A stretch of 64,000 nt of DNA from RHKX01 sp041393495 (GCA_041393495.1 JAWKKA010000011.1:60224-124223); one strand, 5' to 3'; numbered from the stretch's first letter, positions 15,921 through 23,703 are shown. Numbers and translations are program-made. The notes: a model not told the origin generated them from the letters alone.

Positions 15921-16066
15921 CGGCACCGGGCTGGCACCGGCACCGGGCTGGCACCGGCATCAGCTGGGTAATCCTGCCCACGCTATGGGCGGTCGAGATG
16001 ACCCGGCCCCGGCCGGCGGCACCGGCTGGGCAATCCTGCCCACGCCGTGCGTGGGTGAGATGACCC
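15921..16066. repeat. Repeats and hairpins between the VOC gene and pdhA
   Basis: Two tandem 17-bp units (CGGCACCGGGCTGGCAC, 15921-15954) are followed by two 42-bp direct repeats at 15963-16004 and 16025-16066 sharing GCTGGG-AATCCTGCCCACGC and GAGATGACCC. The second copy has two mutually exclusive perfect hairpins: TGGGCA/TGCCCA (16027-16042) and CCACGC/GCGTGG (16040-16054). The block lies 3' of the VOC gene and 5' of pdhA, so it could terminate one or regulate the other. The 245-base gap contains no gene. Confidence 0.65.
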
Positions 16067-16073
16067 AGGTCGG

Positions 16074-16436
16074 TCAGTCGGCGTAGCGGTGGTGAAGCAT
16101 CAGGTCGTTGCCGTCCGGGTCCTTGAAGAGCGCCATGTGGCAGACGCCGGTGTCGAGGGTCTCGCCGAGGAACTCGACGCCCTTCGCTTCGAGGTCGGCC
16201 CGGGCGGCGGCGACGTCGTCGACGTGGAGCGCGGGGTGGGCGTTGACCTGGGCCACGAACTCCATCCCGAGCTTCGCCGGCTCCCAGATTGCGAAGCAGG
16301 TGTCGCCGGCCCAGAGCTCGAACCGCGCGCTGTCGTCGGGGCGGAGGCCGAGCGTGTCGACGTAGAAGGCCCGCGACCGCTCCGGATCGGTCGAGGGGAC
16401 GGCGACGAAATCGAGACCGGTGATCACCGTCGCCAC
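16074..16436 (-). CDS. VOC-superfamily (glyoxalase/bleomycin-resistance-like) protein
   Basis: About 120 residues from the GTG at 16436, a typical single VOC domain pair. LDFVAVPSTDPERSRAFYVDTLGL opens the first beta-alpha-beta-beta-beta module (given here as LDFVAVPSTDPE plus RSRAFYVDTLGL). HVDDVAAARADLEAKGVEF opens the second, ending in FKDPDGNDLMLHHR, the conserved metal-ligand or strand motif. A second GTG at 16427 lies 6 bases after TAGGGT and is an equally plausible leaderless start. Function within the superfamily (isomerase, dioxygenase or resistance protein) cannot be told. Confidence 0.8.
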   Translation of the reverse strand: MATVITGLDFVAVPSTDPERSRAFYVDTLGLRPDDSARFELWAGDTCFAIWEPAKLGMEFVAQVNAHPALHVDDVAAARADLEAKGVEFLGETLDTGVCHMALFKDPDGNDLMLHHRYAD

Positions 16437-16525
16437 CCTATCGGCTCTGATGCCGCGCGGGACGTAGATCACCCCCGGGTGGGGGATCAGCGATCGCCCG
16501 GACCGACGGGACGACGGGCGCCCGG

Positions 16526-17242
16526 TCAGCGGAGCCGGGCGGCCGCGGCGACCGCATCCTCGAGGCGGTCGTCGCCCCAGAAGGTCTCGCCGCCGACGAC
16601 GACCGTCGGGACCCCGATGACGCCGCGGTCGCCGGCACGCCCGGTCTCCGAGCGGAGCCGCTCCTTGACCGCCGCGCTCGTGGCCGCCTTCGCGATCGCG
16701 TTCGGATGGAGCTCGCAAGCGGCTGCGGCGATCGCCACGTTGTCGGGGTCGGTCAAGTCACGGCCGCCCGCGAACGCCTGCCGGAACGCGGCCAGCGCGA
16801 ACGAGACCGTCCGGCCGATCGACTTGGCATAGGTCGCGACCCGCATCGCGTGCAGCGTGTTCGCCGGAAACGGGTCGGGCCAGCGGATCGGCTGGATCCC
16901 TCGCGCCAGCGCGCGCCGTTCGACCTCCCGCATTCCCTCCTCGCGGGCGTCGGTGAGCGACCACGAGCCGCGGCCGAAGCGGGCGAACAGGCCGCCGAGG
17001 AGCACCGGCTTCCACTCCGGCTGCGCCAGTTCGGCGTCGGCGAACAGGGCGCTGATCCGCTCGGCGCTCAGATACGCGTAGGGCGATCCGAGGTCGAAGT
17101 AGAAGGCGACCGCGGAGCCGTCGTTCGCCGCCGGCCCGGGCCGGTTGGTCGCCGCGGCCCGCGACCGGATGACGTGCAGCCCGCTCTGGGCGGGAAGATC
17201 CGCGGCACCTCCGCCGACCCCCGTCAGGCGTGAATCGCCCAC
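16526..17242 (-). CDS. DsbA-fold 2-hydroxychromene-2-carboxylate isomerase-like protein
   Basis: The recognised domain begins at VAFYFDLGSPYAYL and ends with GVIGVPTVVVGGETFWGDDRLE, the pattern of kappa-class GST/HCCA isomerases. These have Ser in place of the CxxC of DsbA and use glutathione or act in naphthalene-type ring degradation. The only usable in-frame start is a GTG at 17242 overlapping the end of lpd by 19 bases. This gives 238 residues with a roughly 45-residue Gly/Ala-rich N-terminal extension of doubtful value; CTG initiation further in is possible. It is co-oriented with lpd. Confidence 0.7.
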   Translation of the reverse strand: MGDSRLTGVGGGAADLPAQSGLHVIRSRAAATNRPGPAANDGSAVAFYFDLGSPYAYLSAERISALFADAELAQPEWKPVLLGGLFARFGRGSWSLTDAREEGMREVERRALARGIQPIRWPDPFPANTLHAMRVATYAKSIGRTVSFALAAFRQAFAGGRDLTDPDNVAIAAAACELHPNAIAKAATSAAVKERLRSETGRAGDRGVIGVPTVVVGGETFWGDDRLEDAVAAAARLR

Positions 17243-18597
17243 TTGTCGATCGCCCGGGCGGCCTCCGGAATCGCCTCCGAGATCGTCGGGTGCGGGTGGA
17301 CGATCCGCGCGGCGAGCTCCTGGTAGCCACCCTCGAGGTCCTTGACCGCGACGAGCTCGGCGATCATGTCGCAGGCCCGGTTGCCGACGATGTGCGCGCC
17401 GAGGATCTCGCCGTAGCTCGAGTCGACGACGAGCTTGACCATGCCGTCGCGATCGTCGTAGACCGTGCCGGCGCCGACGCCGCCGAGCTTGAACTTCGCC
17501 GTCTTGATGTCGTGGCCGGCGTCCTTTGCCTCGGCCTCGGTGAGGCCGACGCTGGCGACCTGCGGGTGGGTGAAGGTGGCGCCGGGGATCCCATCGCGAT
17601 CGACCGGATGGAACTCCTGCCCGGCGATCGCCTCGGCGGCGACGATCCCCTCCTCCTGGGCCTTGTGGGCGAGGGCGGGTCCCGGCGTCAGATCGCCGAT
17701 CGCGTAGATCCCTTCGACCGCGGTCCTCTGCGCGCCGTCGACGTCGATCTTGCCGTCGTCGTCGAGCTTCAAGCCGACCTCGCCGAGGCCGAGCGCGGTG
17801 ACGTCGGCGGCGCGGCCGCCGGCGATCACGAGGTACTCGACCTCCCTGGACTCCTCGCCGTAGGTGAGCTTGACCGCGTCCGCTCCGGCTTCGACGTTCT
17901 CGACGCGGGCGCCGGTGACGACCTCGATCCCGTCCTTCTTGAAGGCGCGTTCGACGACCCGGGCCATGTCCCTGTCCTCGGCCGGGAGGATCTGCGCGAG
18001 CATCTCGAGCAGGGTGACGTCGGTTCCGAACCGCGCGTAGGCGGAGGCGATCTCCGAGCCCGACGCGCCGGCACCCACGATCGCCATGCTGGCCGGCAGC
18101 TCCGGCAGCGACCAGGCGCCCCAGGTGTCGAGGATGCGGCCGCCGAACTCGGTCCCCGGGATCGGCAGCGCCACCGATCCGGTTGCCAGGATCACGCTCC
18201 CCGCCTCGTGGATCTCGCCCCCGACCTCGACATTGCCCTCGGCGGTGAGCGAGCCCTCGCCCTCGATCAGGTCGATCTTGTGGTTCTTGAAGAGGCCGGC
18301 AACGCCGCCGGTGAGGCCCTTGCGGACCTCCTCGCGGCGCGCGTTCAGCTTGCCGAAGTCGAGGGCGATGTTGTCGGCCACGATCCCGATCGCCTCGCCG
18401 TTCTTGGCCTGCTCGTAGATCTCGGCCGTCCGCAGCAGCGTCTTCGCGGGAATGCACGCGTAGTTGAGGCAGCGCCCGCCGGTCTCGTCCTTTTCGACGA
18501 CGGCGGTCCTGAGCCCGAGCTGGGCGGCGCGAACGGCCGCGTGGTATCCGCCCGGCCCGGAGCCGATCACGATCAAGTCATAAGAGGAATCAGCCAT
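17224..18597 (-). CDS. lpdA: Dihydrolipoyl dehydrogenase (E3)
   Basis: A 457-residue flavoprotein. It has the N-terminal FAD motif IVIGSGPGGYHAAVRA, the redox disulfide in GGRCLNYACIPAK (Cys43, Cys48), the NAD-binding IVGAGASGSEIA, the second FAD motif YAIGDLTPGP and the C-terminal active-site HPHPTISEA. It reoxidises dihydrolipoyl groups of the E2 subunit with NAD+. I prefer the ATG at 18597 (MADSSYD), 7 bases after a TAGAGT box, to the longer frame from 18624. It sits upstream of pdhA, separated by two genes, so E1, E2, E3 and lipB form one functional cluster. Confidence 0.94.
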   Translation of the reverse strand: MADSSYDLIVIGSGPGGYHAAVRAAQLGLRTAVVEKDETGGRCLNYACIPAKTLLRTAEIYEQAKNGEAIGIVADNIALDFGKLNARREEVRKGLTGGVAGLFKNHKIDLIEGEGSLTAEGNVEVGGEIHEAGSVILATGSVALPIPGTEFGGRILDTWGAWSLPELPASMAIVGAGASGSEIASAYARFGTDVTLLEMLAQILPAEDRDMARVVERAFKKDGIEVVTGARVENVEAGADAVKLTYGEESREVEYLVIAGGRAADVTALGLGEVGLKLDDDGKIDVDGAQRTAVEGIYAIGDLTPGPALAHKAQEEGIVAAEAIAGQEFHPVDRDGIPGATFTHPQVASVGLTEAEAKDAGHDIKTAKFKLGGVGAGTVYDDRDGMVKLVVDSSYGEILGAHIVGNRACDMIAELVAVKDLEGGYQELAARIVHPHPTISEAIPEAARAIDKWAIHA

Positions 18598-18604
18598 GCG
18601 CGCG

Positions 18605-18610
18605 ACTCTA
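18605..18610 (-). promoter_or_regulatory. -10 box of lpdA (leaderless type)
   Basis: TAGAGT on the minus strand, 7 bases before the lpdA ATG. The TAG also serves as the stop codon of the upstream membrane-protein gene. Confidence 0.45.
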
Positions 18611-19246
18611 GCGGCCCGGGCCACGCTCGCCCGGCGACGGCATCTGGATCCGGGCGAGGGCCTTGACCGTGAACCAGAAGAGCGTCGCGGCGATCGCGAG
18701 GACGAGCAGGGTCGAGACCGCGGCGAAGACGGAGGTCGCCGAGATCAGCGCGATGAAGGAGCCGATCATGATGATCGCCATGATCGCCTGGAAGCCGAGC
18801 ACGGCCCAGTATCGGCGGCGCAGCATCCCGGCCCCCATCACCGCAAAGAGGATCGCCGGCGGGAAGACCTGAAAGGCGTTCGGGTGCTCCTCGACGTCCG
18901 TATTGCCGACCTGGACCTCCACGCCGGCGAGCCAGGCGACGACGATGCTGACCGCGATCAGCAACGAGATGGTCGCGCCGATCGTGACGACGAGGGGACG
19001 CTCGCCCTCCGCGAGCGGCTCGAGTTGCTCGCGGGCGATCTCGTCCTTGAGCTCGGATCGGCTGATCCCGCGAGCTTCCGCCGTCGCCGAGAGGTCGACC
19101 GGCGAGTCGGCCGGGGCCGTCGATCCGTCGCGACCGGGGCTGCGCTCGATTCCGGAATGCTCCCGCGGCTCCGACGGCGCCGGCTCGCTCCCGCTTCGCG
19201 CCTTCCGCTTGCGGCGTGCCGCTCGCCTGCGCTCGCGGCTGCTCAC
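18608..19246 (-). CDS. Conserved-looking integral membrane protein of unknown function
   Basis: A 212-residue protein. The first 85 residues are hydrophilic, very basic at the start (SSRERRRAARRKRKAR) and then acidic, so a cytosolic N-terminal tail. Four hydrophobic segments follow at about residues 86-107, 128-142, 148-170 and 173-195 (for example LVVTIGATISLLIAVSIVVA and VFAAVSTLLVLAIAATLFW). No family is recognised. The GTG start overlaps the thiE stop (GTGA), so it is translated with thiE, though the topology gives no reason to link it to thiamine. Confidence 0.7.
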   Translation of the reverse strand: MSSRERRRAARRKRKARSGSEPAPSEPREHSGIERSPGRDGSTAPADSPVDLSATAEARGISRSELKDEIAREQLEPLAEGERPLVVTIGATISLLIAVSIVVAWLAGVEVQVGNTDVEEHPNAFQVFPPAILFAVMGAGMLRRRYWAVLGFQAIMAIIMIGSFIALISATSVFAAVSTLLVLAIAATLFWFTVKALARIQMPSPGERGPGR

Positions 19247-19911
19247 CCGGCTCCCGCGGCGATCCGGTCGAGGCTGTCGCGGAGCGCCGCCGCCACCGCG
19301 CCGGGATCGTCGGCGTCCCGGATCGCGCGGACGACGGCGATCCGCCGCGCGCCGGCGGCGGTCACCGACGCCAGGTTGGCGGGCCCGATGCCGCCGATCG
19401 CGAACCAGGGCAGTCCGGCGGCGCGCGCCGCTGCGTGCTCGACGTAGGCGAGGCCGGCGGCGGGGCGCCCCGCCTTCGTCGGCGTCTCCCAGACCGGGCC
19501 GACGCTGACGTAGTCGGGGCGCGCGTCGCCGGCGGCGTCCAGCGCCGCGTCGAGCTCGGCCGGCGAGTGGGTCGACAGGCCGACGATCGCATCGGGCCCG
19601 GCGATCCGGCGGGCCTCGGCGACGGGCGCATCGTCCTGGCCGACGTGAACGCCGTCGGCTGCGCAGGCGGCGACGAGATCAGGGCGGTCGTTGATCACAA
19701 ACAGCGCCCCGTGGCGATCGGCGGCCGCACGGAAGACCGGGGAGGACGCGATCAGGCGCTCGTCGTCGGCGTCCTTGTCGCGAAGCTGGACCAGGTCCGC
19801 GCCGCCGCCGAGGGCGGCTTCGAGCAGCGCCGTGAGCGCCCCGTGGTCGCCGGCGCCTTCGCAGACGAAGTAGAGCCGCGATCGCTCGAGTTGGCCGATC
19901 GGCTTCGCCAT
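19243..19911 (-). CDS. thiE: Thiamine-phosphate synthase
   Basis: A 222-residue TIM-barrel enzyme joining HMP-pyrophosphate to thiazole phosphate. Signatures are RLYFVCEG, LVQLRDKDADD, FVINDRPDL, GVHVGQDD, SVGPVWETPTK and FAIGGIGPANLASV. I prefer the ATG at 19911, 8 bases after TACGCT, over a frame extending to 19968, because the family starts close to this point. It diverges from the riboswitch-controlled thiO-thiSG operon and carries no TPP riboswitch of its own that I can see. Its stop overlaps the membrane-protein start. Confidence 0.92.
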   Translation of the reverse strand: MAKPIGQLERSRLYFVCEGAGDHGALTALLEAALGGGADLVQLRDKDADDERLIASSPVFRAAADRHGALFVINDRPDLVAACAADGVHVGQDDAPVAEARRIAGPDAIVGLSTHSPAELDAALDAAGDARPDYVSVGPVWETPTKAGRPAAGLAYVEHAAARAAGLPWFAIGGIGPANLASVTAAGARRIAVVRAIRDADDPGAVAAALRDSLDRIAAGAG

Positions 19912-19919
19912 CGCGAGCA

Positions 19920-19925
19920 AGCGTA
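19920..19925 (-). promoter_or_regulatory. -10 box of thiE (leaderless type)
   Basis: TACGCT on the minus strand, 8 bases before the thiE ATG. Confidence 0.45.
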
Positions 19926-19959
19926 GATAACGGTCGCCGGGCGCGGATTCGCGCGGCGC

Positions 19960-19965
19960 TACGAT
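19960..19965 (+). promoter_or_regulatory. -10 box for the TPP riboswitch transcript
   Basis: TACGAT ends 6 bases before the 5' end of the riboswitch aptamer, the expected distance from -10 box to transcription start. Confidence 0.5.
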
Positions 19966-19970
19966 CAACC

Positions 19971-20063
19971 CGTCAACGGGAGCCGGAAGCGACCGGCTGA
20001 GAGGGTGGCTGGCGCCGCCGACCGTCCGAACCTGATCCGGATAGCGCCGGCGCAGGGATGGAC
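19971..20063 (+). ncRNA. TPP riboswitch (THI element)
   Basis: The conserved aptamer cores are present in order: CAACGGGAGCC on the 5' side, GGCTGAGAGGG (pyrimidine-sensing arm), and CCTGATCCGGATAGCGCCGG followed by CGCAGGGA (pyrophosphate-sensing arm and P1 3' side). CGTC at the 5' end can pair with GACG at 20060-20063 to close P1. It lies directly upstream of thiO. Just downstream TTCCG (20066-20070) can pair with CGGAA (20100-20104), masking the region before the ATG at 20106. Thiamine-diphosphate repression of translation is the likely outcome. Confidence 0.95.
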
Positions 20064-20105
20064 GTTTCCGCCCCCCGGCAACCGACTGGAGGCGAGCTTC
20101 GGAAG

Positions 20106-21266
20106 ATGCCAGGCGAGGATCAGAGCGGAAGCGCGGCGGACCGCGCCGACCTCGTCGTCGCCGGCGGCGGGCTGATCGGCCTGGCCTGCGCGCTCGAGGC
20201 GGCCCGCGACGGTCATGCGGTGCTGGTCGTCGACCGCGGGGACGGTGGACGTGCTTCCGAGCGCGCCGCCGGGATGATCGCTCCGGTCGGCGAGGCGAGC
20301 TGGGGCGAGGAGGAGCTGCTCGCGGCGGCGCTCGACTCGGCCGGCCGCTGGCCCGCGTGGGCCGAGCGACTCGAGGCCGACAGCGGCCTGCCGGTCGGCT
20401 ACCGGCGCTGTGGCGCCCTCCATGTCGGCCTCGACCGCGACGAGGCGGCGGAGCTTCGCCGCCACCATGAGCTCCACCTCGAGCTCGGGCTCGAGTCGGA
20501 GTGGCTGACCGCCGGCGCCTGCCGGCGGCTGGAGCCGGGGCTGAGCACGGATGTGGCCGGCGGCTTCGCGGCTCCCGGCGAGGCCGAGGTCGACCCGCGA
20601 TCGGTCGTTCGGGCGCTCCGCGCCGCCTGCGCGCGCGCCGGGGTCCGGCTCATCGACGGTCGGATCGCGAAGGTGCTCGTCGGCCCCGGCGGCGTCGCCC
20701 GCGGGCTCGGGCTCGAGGGCGGTCGCGAGCTTCGCGCCGGCACCGTCCTGCTCGCCGCCGGCGCCTGGATCGGGGCCTTGGCGCCCGACGGGGTCGAGAT
20801 ACCGGTCCGACCGGTCAAGGGAGAGATCATCCGGCTCCGCGCTCGCCCGGGCGAGGGACCGTGCGAGCGGATCGTCGGCGCCGAGCGCGTCTACGTCGTT
20901 CCCCGCGCCGGCGGCGAGGTCGTCGTCGGGGCGACCGTCGAAGACCGGGGGTTCGATGTCAGGGTGACCGCGGGCGGCGTCCACGAGTTGCTCCGCGAGG
21001 CCTACCGGGCGCTGCCGGAGGTCGCCGAGCTCGAGCTGATCGGCTGCGAGGCGGGCCTGCGTCCGACGACGCCCGACAACGCGCCGGTGATCGGCTGGAC
21101 GGCGATCGAGGGGCTGATGGTCGCCGGCGGGCACCATCGCAACGGGGTCCTGCTGACGCCGCTCACCGCCGCGGCCGTCGCGGCGCTGCTGCGTGGCGAT
21201 GCGGCGCCCGGGCCGGTCGCGACCCTCGGGCCGGAGCGGTTCGCCGCGAGCGGGGCACGGAGATGA
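20106..21266 (+). CDS. thiO: Glycine oxidase, thiamine pathway
   Basis: A FAD-dependent D-amino-acid-oxidase-family protein of 386 residues. It makes dehydroglycine (iminoacetate) for thiazole formation. The FAD motif is VVAGGGLIGLACALEAA, followed by RASERAAGMIAPVGE and, near the C terminus, the FAD-contacting GLRPTTPDNAPVIGWT and GGHHRNGVLL. An in-frame ATG at 20058 lies inside the riboswitch 3' end (AGGGATGG) and would add 16 residues; I prefer 20106, behind GGAGG and GGAAG. The stop overlaps the thiSG start (ATGA). Confidence 0.92.
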   Translation: MPGEDQSGSAADRADLVVAGGGLIGLACALEAARDGHAVLVVDRGDGGRASERAAGMIAPVGEASWGEEELLAAALDSAGRWPAWAERLEADSGLPVGYRRCGALHVGLDRDEAAELRRHHELHLELGLESEWLTAGACRRLEPGLSTDVAGGFAAPGEAEVDPRSVVRALRAACARAGVRLIDGRIAKVLVGPGGVARGLGLEGGRELRAGTVLLAAGAWIGALAPDGVEIPVRPVKGEIIRLRARPGEGPCERIVGAERVYVVPRAGGEVVVGATVEDRGFDVRVTAGGVHELLREAYRALPEVAELELIGCEAGLRPTTPDNAPVIGWTAIEGLMVAGGHHRNGVLLTPLTAAAVAALLRGDAAPGPVATLGPERFAASGARR

Positions 21267-22381
21267 TCGTCGAGCTGAACGGGCGCGAGGTCGAGCTCGC
21301 CGCCGGGGCGACAGTCGCCGACGCCGTGCGGATGGCGGGGATCGATCCGGAGCGGCGCGGCCTCGCGATCGCGCTCGACGGCGAGGTCGTGCCCGGCGGC
21401 GCGCTCGCGACGACCCCGCTGGCCGGCGGCCAGCGCGTCGAAGTCGTCGAGGCGATCGGCGGCGGCGCCCCGGACGCGGCCGACCCGCCGCCGATCGGGG
21501 GTGGCGCCACCTCCGGCGCACCGCCGATCGCGGAAGGCACCCCCGCCGGCCCGCCGGCGGACGGGGCTGGCGCCCCGGACGCGCCCCGCCCGCCCGCGGT
21601 CGACGCCGGCCCGCAGCGCTTCGAGCTCGGCGGCCGCGAATGGGGCTCGCGGCTGATCGTCGGGACCGGAGGATTCCGCTCCCACGAGGACCTCGAGCGG
21701 GCGCTCGTCGCATCCGGGACCGAGATCGTCACCGTCGCCCTGCGCCGGGTCGATCCGGGCTCGTCGGGGACGCTGCTCGACGTCATCGACCGGCTCGGTC
21801 TGTTCGTCCTTCCGAACACGGCTGGTTGCTATACGGCCCGCGACGCCGTTCGCACGGCGCGGCTGGCGCGCGAGGCCTTCGACACCGACTGGGTCAAGCT
21901 GGAGGTGATCGGCGACGACCGGACGCTGCTGCCCGACGCGACCGAGCTGCTCGCCGCCGCCGAGCAGCTCGTCGCCGAGGGCTTCACGGTCCTGCCCTAC
22001 ACGACCGATGACCCGGTGCTCGCACGGCGCCTCGAGGCGATCGGCTGCGCGGCGGTGATGCCGCTCGGCTCCCCGATCGGCTCCGGCGCCGGCATCCGCA
22101 ACCCCTACAACATCCGGATCATCGTCGAGGCTGCGGCGGTGCCCGTGATCCTCGACGCCGGCATCGGCACGGCCTCCGACGCCGCTGCGGCGATGGAGCT
22201 CGGCTGCGACGGCGTCCTGCTCGCGAGCGCGGTCTCGCGCGCCGCCGACCCGGAGTTGATGGCGTCGGCGATGCGCGACGCGGTCGCCGCCGGCTGGGCC
22301 GCGCGCCGGGCCGGGCGGATCCCGACCCGCCTGCACGCGCGCGCCTCCTCGCCCGAAGCGGGCCTCGCCGAGCTCTCGTGA
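21263..22381 (+). CDS. thiSG: Fused sulfur-carrier protein ThiS and thiazole synthase ThiG
   Basis: A 372-residue fusion. Residues 1-68 are ThiS (MIVELNGREVELA ... VEVVEAIGGG), including the Gly-Gly (66-67) that normally forms the free C terminus. Residues 69-116 are a Pro/Ala/Gly-rich linker. Residues 117-372 are ThiG (FELGGREWGSRLIVGTGGF; Schiff-base Lys212 in DWVKLEV; PLGSPIGSGAGI; DAGIGTASDAA). ThiG condenses deoxyxylulose-5-phosphate, dehydroglycine and ThiS-thiocarboxylate sulfur. Because ThiS must be activated at its C terminus, the fusion implies cleavage after Gly67 or a different sulfur-delivery route. It overlaps both thiO and the next gene by 4 bases. Confidence 0.92.
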   Translation: MIVELNGREVELAAGATVADAVRMAGIDPERRGLAIALDGEVVPGGALATTPLAGGQRVEVVEAIGGGAPDAADPPPIGGGATSGAPPIAEGTPAGPPADGAGAPDAPRPPAVDAGPQRFELGGREWGSRLIVGTGGFRSHEDLERALVASGTEIVTVALRRVDPGSSGTLLDVIDRLGLFVLPNTAGCYTARDAVRTARLAREAFDTDWVKLEVIGDDRTLLPDATELLAAAEQLVAEGFTVLPYTTDDPVLARRLEAIGCAAVMPLGSPIGSGAGIRNPYNIRIIVEAAAVPVILDAGIGTASDAAAAMELGCDGVLLASAVSRAADPELMASAMRDAVAAGWAARRAGRIPTRLHARASSPEAGLAELS

Positions 22382-23019
22382 GCGCCCGGCGATCGGCCCC
22401 GCGCCCGCCGTCGGGCACGACCGGCCCCGGCCGCCCGGTCGTCTGGCTCGCGCGGCACGGCGAGACCGAGTGGAGCCGGGCCCTCCGCCACACCGGTCGG
22501 ACCGACGTCCCGCTCACCGCCGCGGGCGAGGCCGAGGCCGCCGGCCTCGGCCGGCCGCTCGACGCGGTCGGCTTCGACCGCGTCCTCAGCAGCCCGCTCG
22601 CCCGCGCCCGCGAGACCTGCGCGCTCGCCGGCCTCGGCGAGCGCGCCGAGCTCCGCGACGACCTCCTCGAGTGGGACTACGGCGACTACGAGGGCCAGAC
22701 CACCGCCGAGATCCGCGCCAACCGACCCGGCTGGCTGCTCTGGCGCGACGGCTGCCCCGGCGGCGAGTCCGCCGCCGACGTCGGCGCCCGCGCCGACCGG
22801 ATCATCGCCGAGCTCCTCGCGACGCCGGCGCCCGCGCCGGACGCCGGCGCCACCATCGCGGTCTTCGCCCACGGCCACGTCCTCCGCGTCCTCGCCGCGC
22901 GCTGGATCGACCTGCCCGCCGATGCCGGCCAGCGCTTCGGCCTCGGCACCGCGACCCTCTCGCGGCTCGGCTGGGAGCACGACTACCGCGTCATCCAGCG
23001 CTGGAACGCCCCGGTCTGA
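22378..23019 (+). CDS. Histidine phosphatase family protein (phosphoglycerate-mutase-like)
   Basis: A 213-residue protein with the phosphohistidine motif RHGE at residues 26-29, downstream LSSPLARARETC, LLEWDYGDYEG and the second catalytic His in FAHGHVLRVLAARW. The GTG start overlaps the thiSG stop (GTGA), so it is part of the riboswitch operon. Broad-specificity phosphatases of this fold include enzymes acting on sugar phosphates, and a thiamine-phosphate phosphatase role is tempting from position but unproven. Confidence 0.87.
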   Translation: MSARRSAPRPPSGTTGPGRPVVWLARHGETEWSRALRHTGRTDVPLTAAGEAEAAGLGRPLDAVGFDRVLSSPLARARETCALAGLGERAELRDDLLEWDYGDYEGQTTAEIRANRPGWLLWRDGCPGGESAADVGARADRIIAELLATPAPAPDAGATIAVFAHGHVLRVLAARWIDLPADAGQRFGLGTATLSRLGWEHDYRVIQRWNAPV

Positions 23020-23065
23020 GCCCGAGCTCGATCGTCAGCTGAGCCGACCCTGCCGGACGGCCGCC

Positions 23066-23566
23066 CTACCGCCCGGCCGCGGCCTCCGGCCCGATCGGCT
23101 CCCACTCCTCGCCCCACCGCGCCTGCGGCGGCGGCGACGCAATCAACCCGGCCTCGATCTCGCCATGGCAGTTCGCGCAGACGAGCACGCACTTGGCCGC
23201 CTCCTCCCGGAACGCGGCGAGCGACTTGCCCCGCGCCATGGTCATCGCGAAGCTCTTCGTCGCGGGATCGACATGGTGAAAATGCAGGTTGATCACGGTC
23301 CGGTCGTAGCCGCAGACCGCACAGGCGCCGCCGCCCTCCGCGACCAGGATGCGTTTGACCCTCTGATGACGCCTGGTCACGGCTTCGCCGAGGCAGCGCT
23401 TGCAATACCAGCGAAATCTGCCGTTGCCGGATGAGTAGTTGGCGAACTCGACGTCGCCGTGATGTGGGCAGTGCCTGACCTCGACAGGCCGCGTCCTGGT
23501 TTCCGAGGGCGGGCGACCGCGATTCGCGAGAAGCGGTTTGGGCGGCGGCTTCGGGCGAGGCGGCAT
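23066..23566 (-). CDS. HNH endonuclease-like protein under a LexA box
   Basis: A 166-residue protein. It starts with a Pro/Lys-rich tail (MPPRPKPPPKPLLANRGRPP), then a first Cys/His cluster (C33PHH, C55KRC58), and an HNH core: CAVC at 82-85, the catalytic-type HFHHVD (His97, His98) and CANCH at 130-134. The zinc-ribbon plus HNH layout resembles small HNH nucleases of phage or restriction origin. The ATG at 23566 lies 3 bases from a perfect LexA palindrome, which argues for DNA-damage induction; an ATG at 23575 lies within the palindrome. It converges with the histidine phosphatase gene and diverges from tRNA-Lys. Confidence 0.75.
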   Translation of the reverse strand: MPPRPKPPPKPLLANRGRPPSETRTRPVEVRHCPHHGDVEFANYSSGNGRFRWYCKRCLGEAVTRRHQRVKRILVAEGGGACAVCGYDRTVINLHFHHVDPATKSFAMTMARGKSLAAFREEAAKCVLVCANCHGEIEAGLIASPPPQARWGEEWEPIGPEAAAGR

Positions 23567-23568
23567 TA

Positions 23569-23582
23569 CGAACATATGTTCG
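23569..23582. promoter_or_regulatory. LexA (SOS) box
   Basis: CGAACATATGTTCG is a perfect 14-base palindrome matching the Gram-positive/actinobacterial LexA consensus CGAAC-N4-GTTCG. It ends 3 bases upstream of the HNH gene start, so bound LexA would block initiation. Confidence 0.8.
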
Positions 23583-23630
23583 CAGAGGCTCCGGACGCCA
23601 CCGGAGATCACCGGCTGTGAGAATGCGCCT

Positions 23631-23703
23631 GCGCCCTTAGGTCAACAGGCTAGACGGCGAGACTTTTAATCTCGAGGAGACGGTTCGAGTCCGTCAGGGC
23701 GCA
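23631..23703 (+). tRNA. tRNA-Lys (anticodon UUU)
   Basis: A 73-base cloverleaf. Acceptor arms GCGCCCT/AGGGCGC end with discriminator A. The anticodon stem CGAGA/TCTCG encloses CTTTTAA with anticodon TTT. The T-arm is GACGG/CCGTC with loop TTCGAGT, and the variable loop AGGA. The D-stem GTC/GAC has a G-G mismatch at its outer pair and a loop AACAGGCTA with the conserved GG. CCA is not encoded. It ends 2 bases before the stop codon of the converging phzF-like gene. Confidence 0.93.

Noticed and set aside
19912..19970. A second TPP riboswitch for thiE on the minus strand
   Set aside because: The conserved CTGAGA and CCTGATC cores are absent on that strand and a -10 box lies only 8 bases from the ATG.
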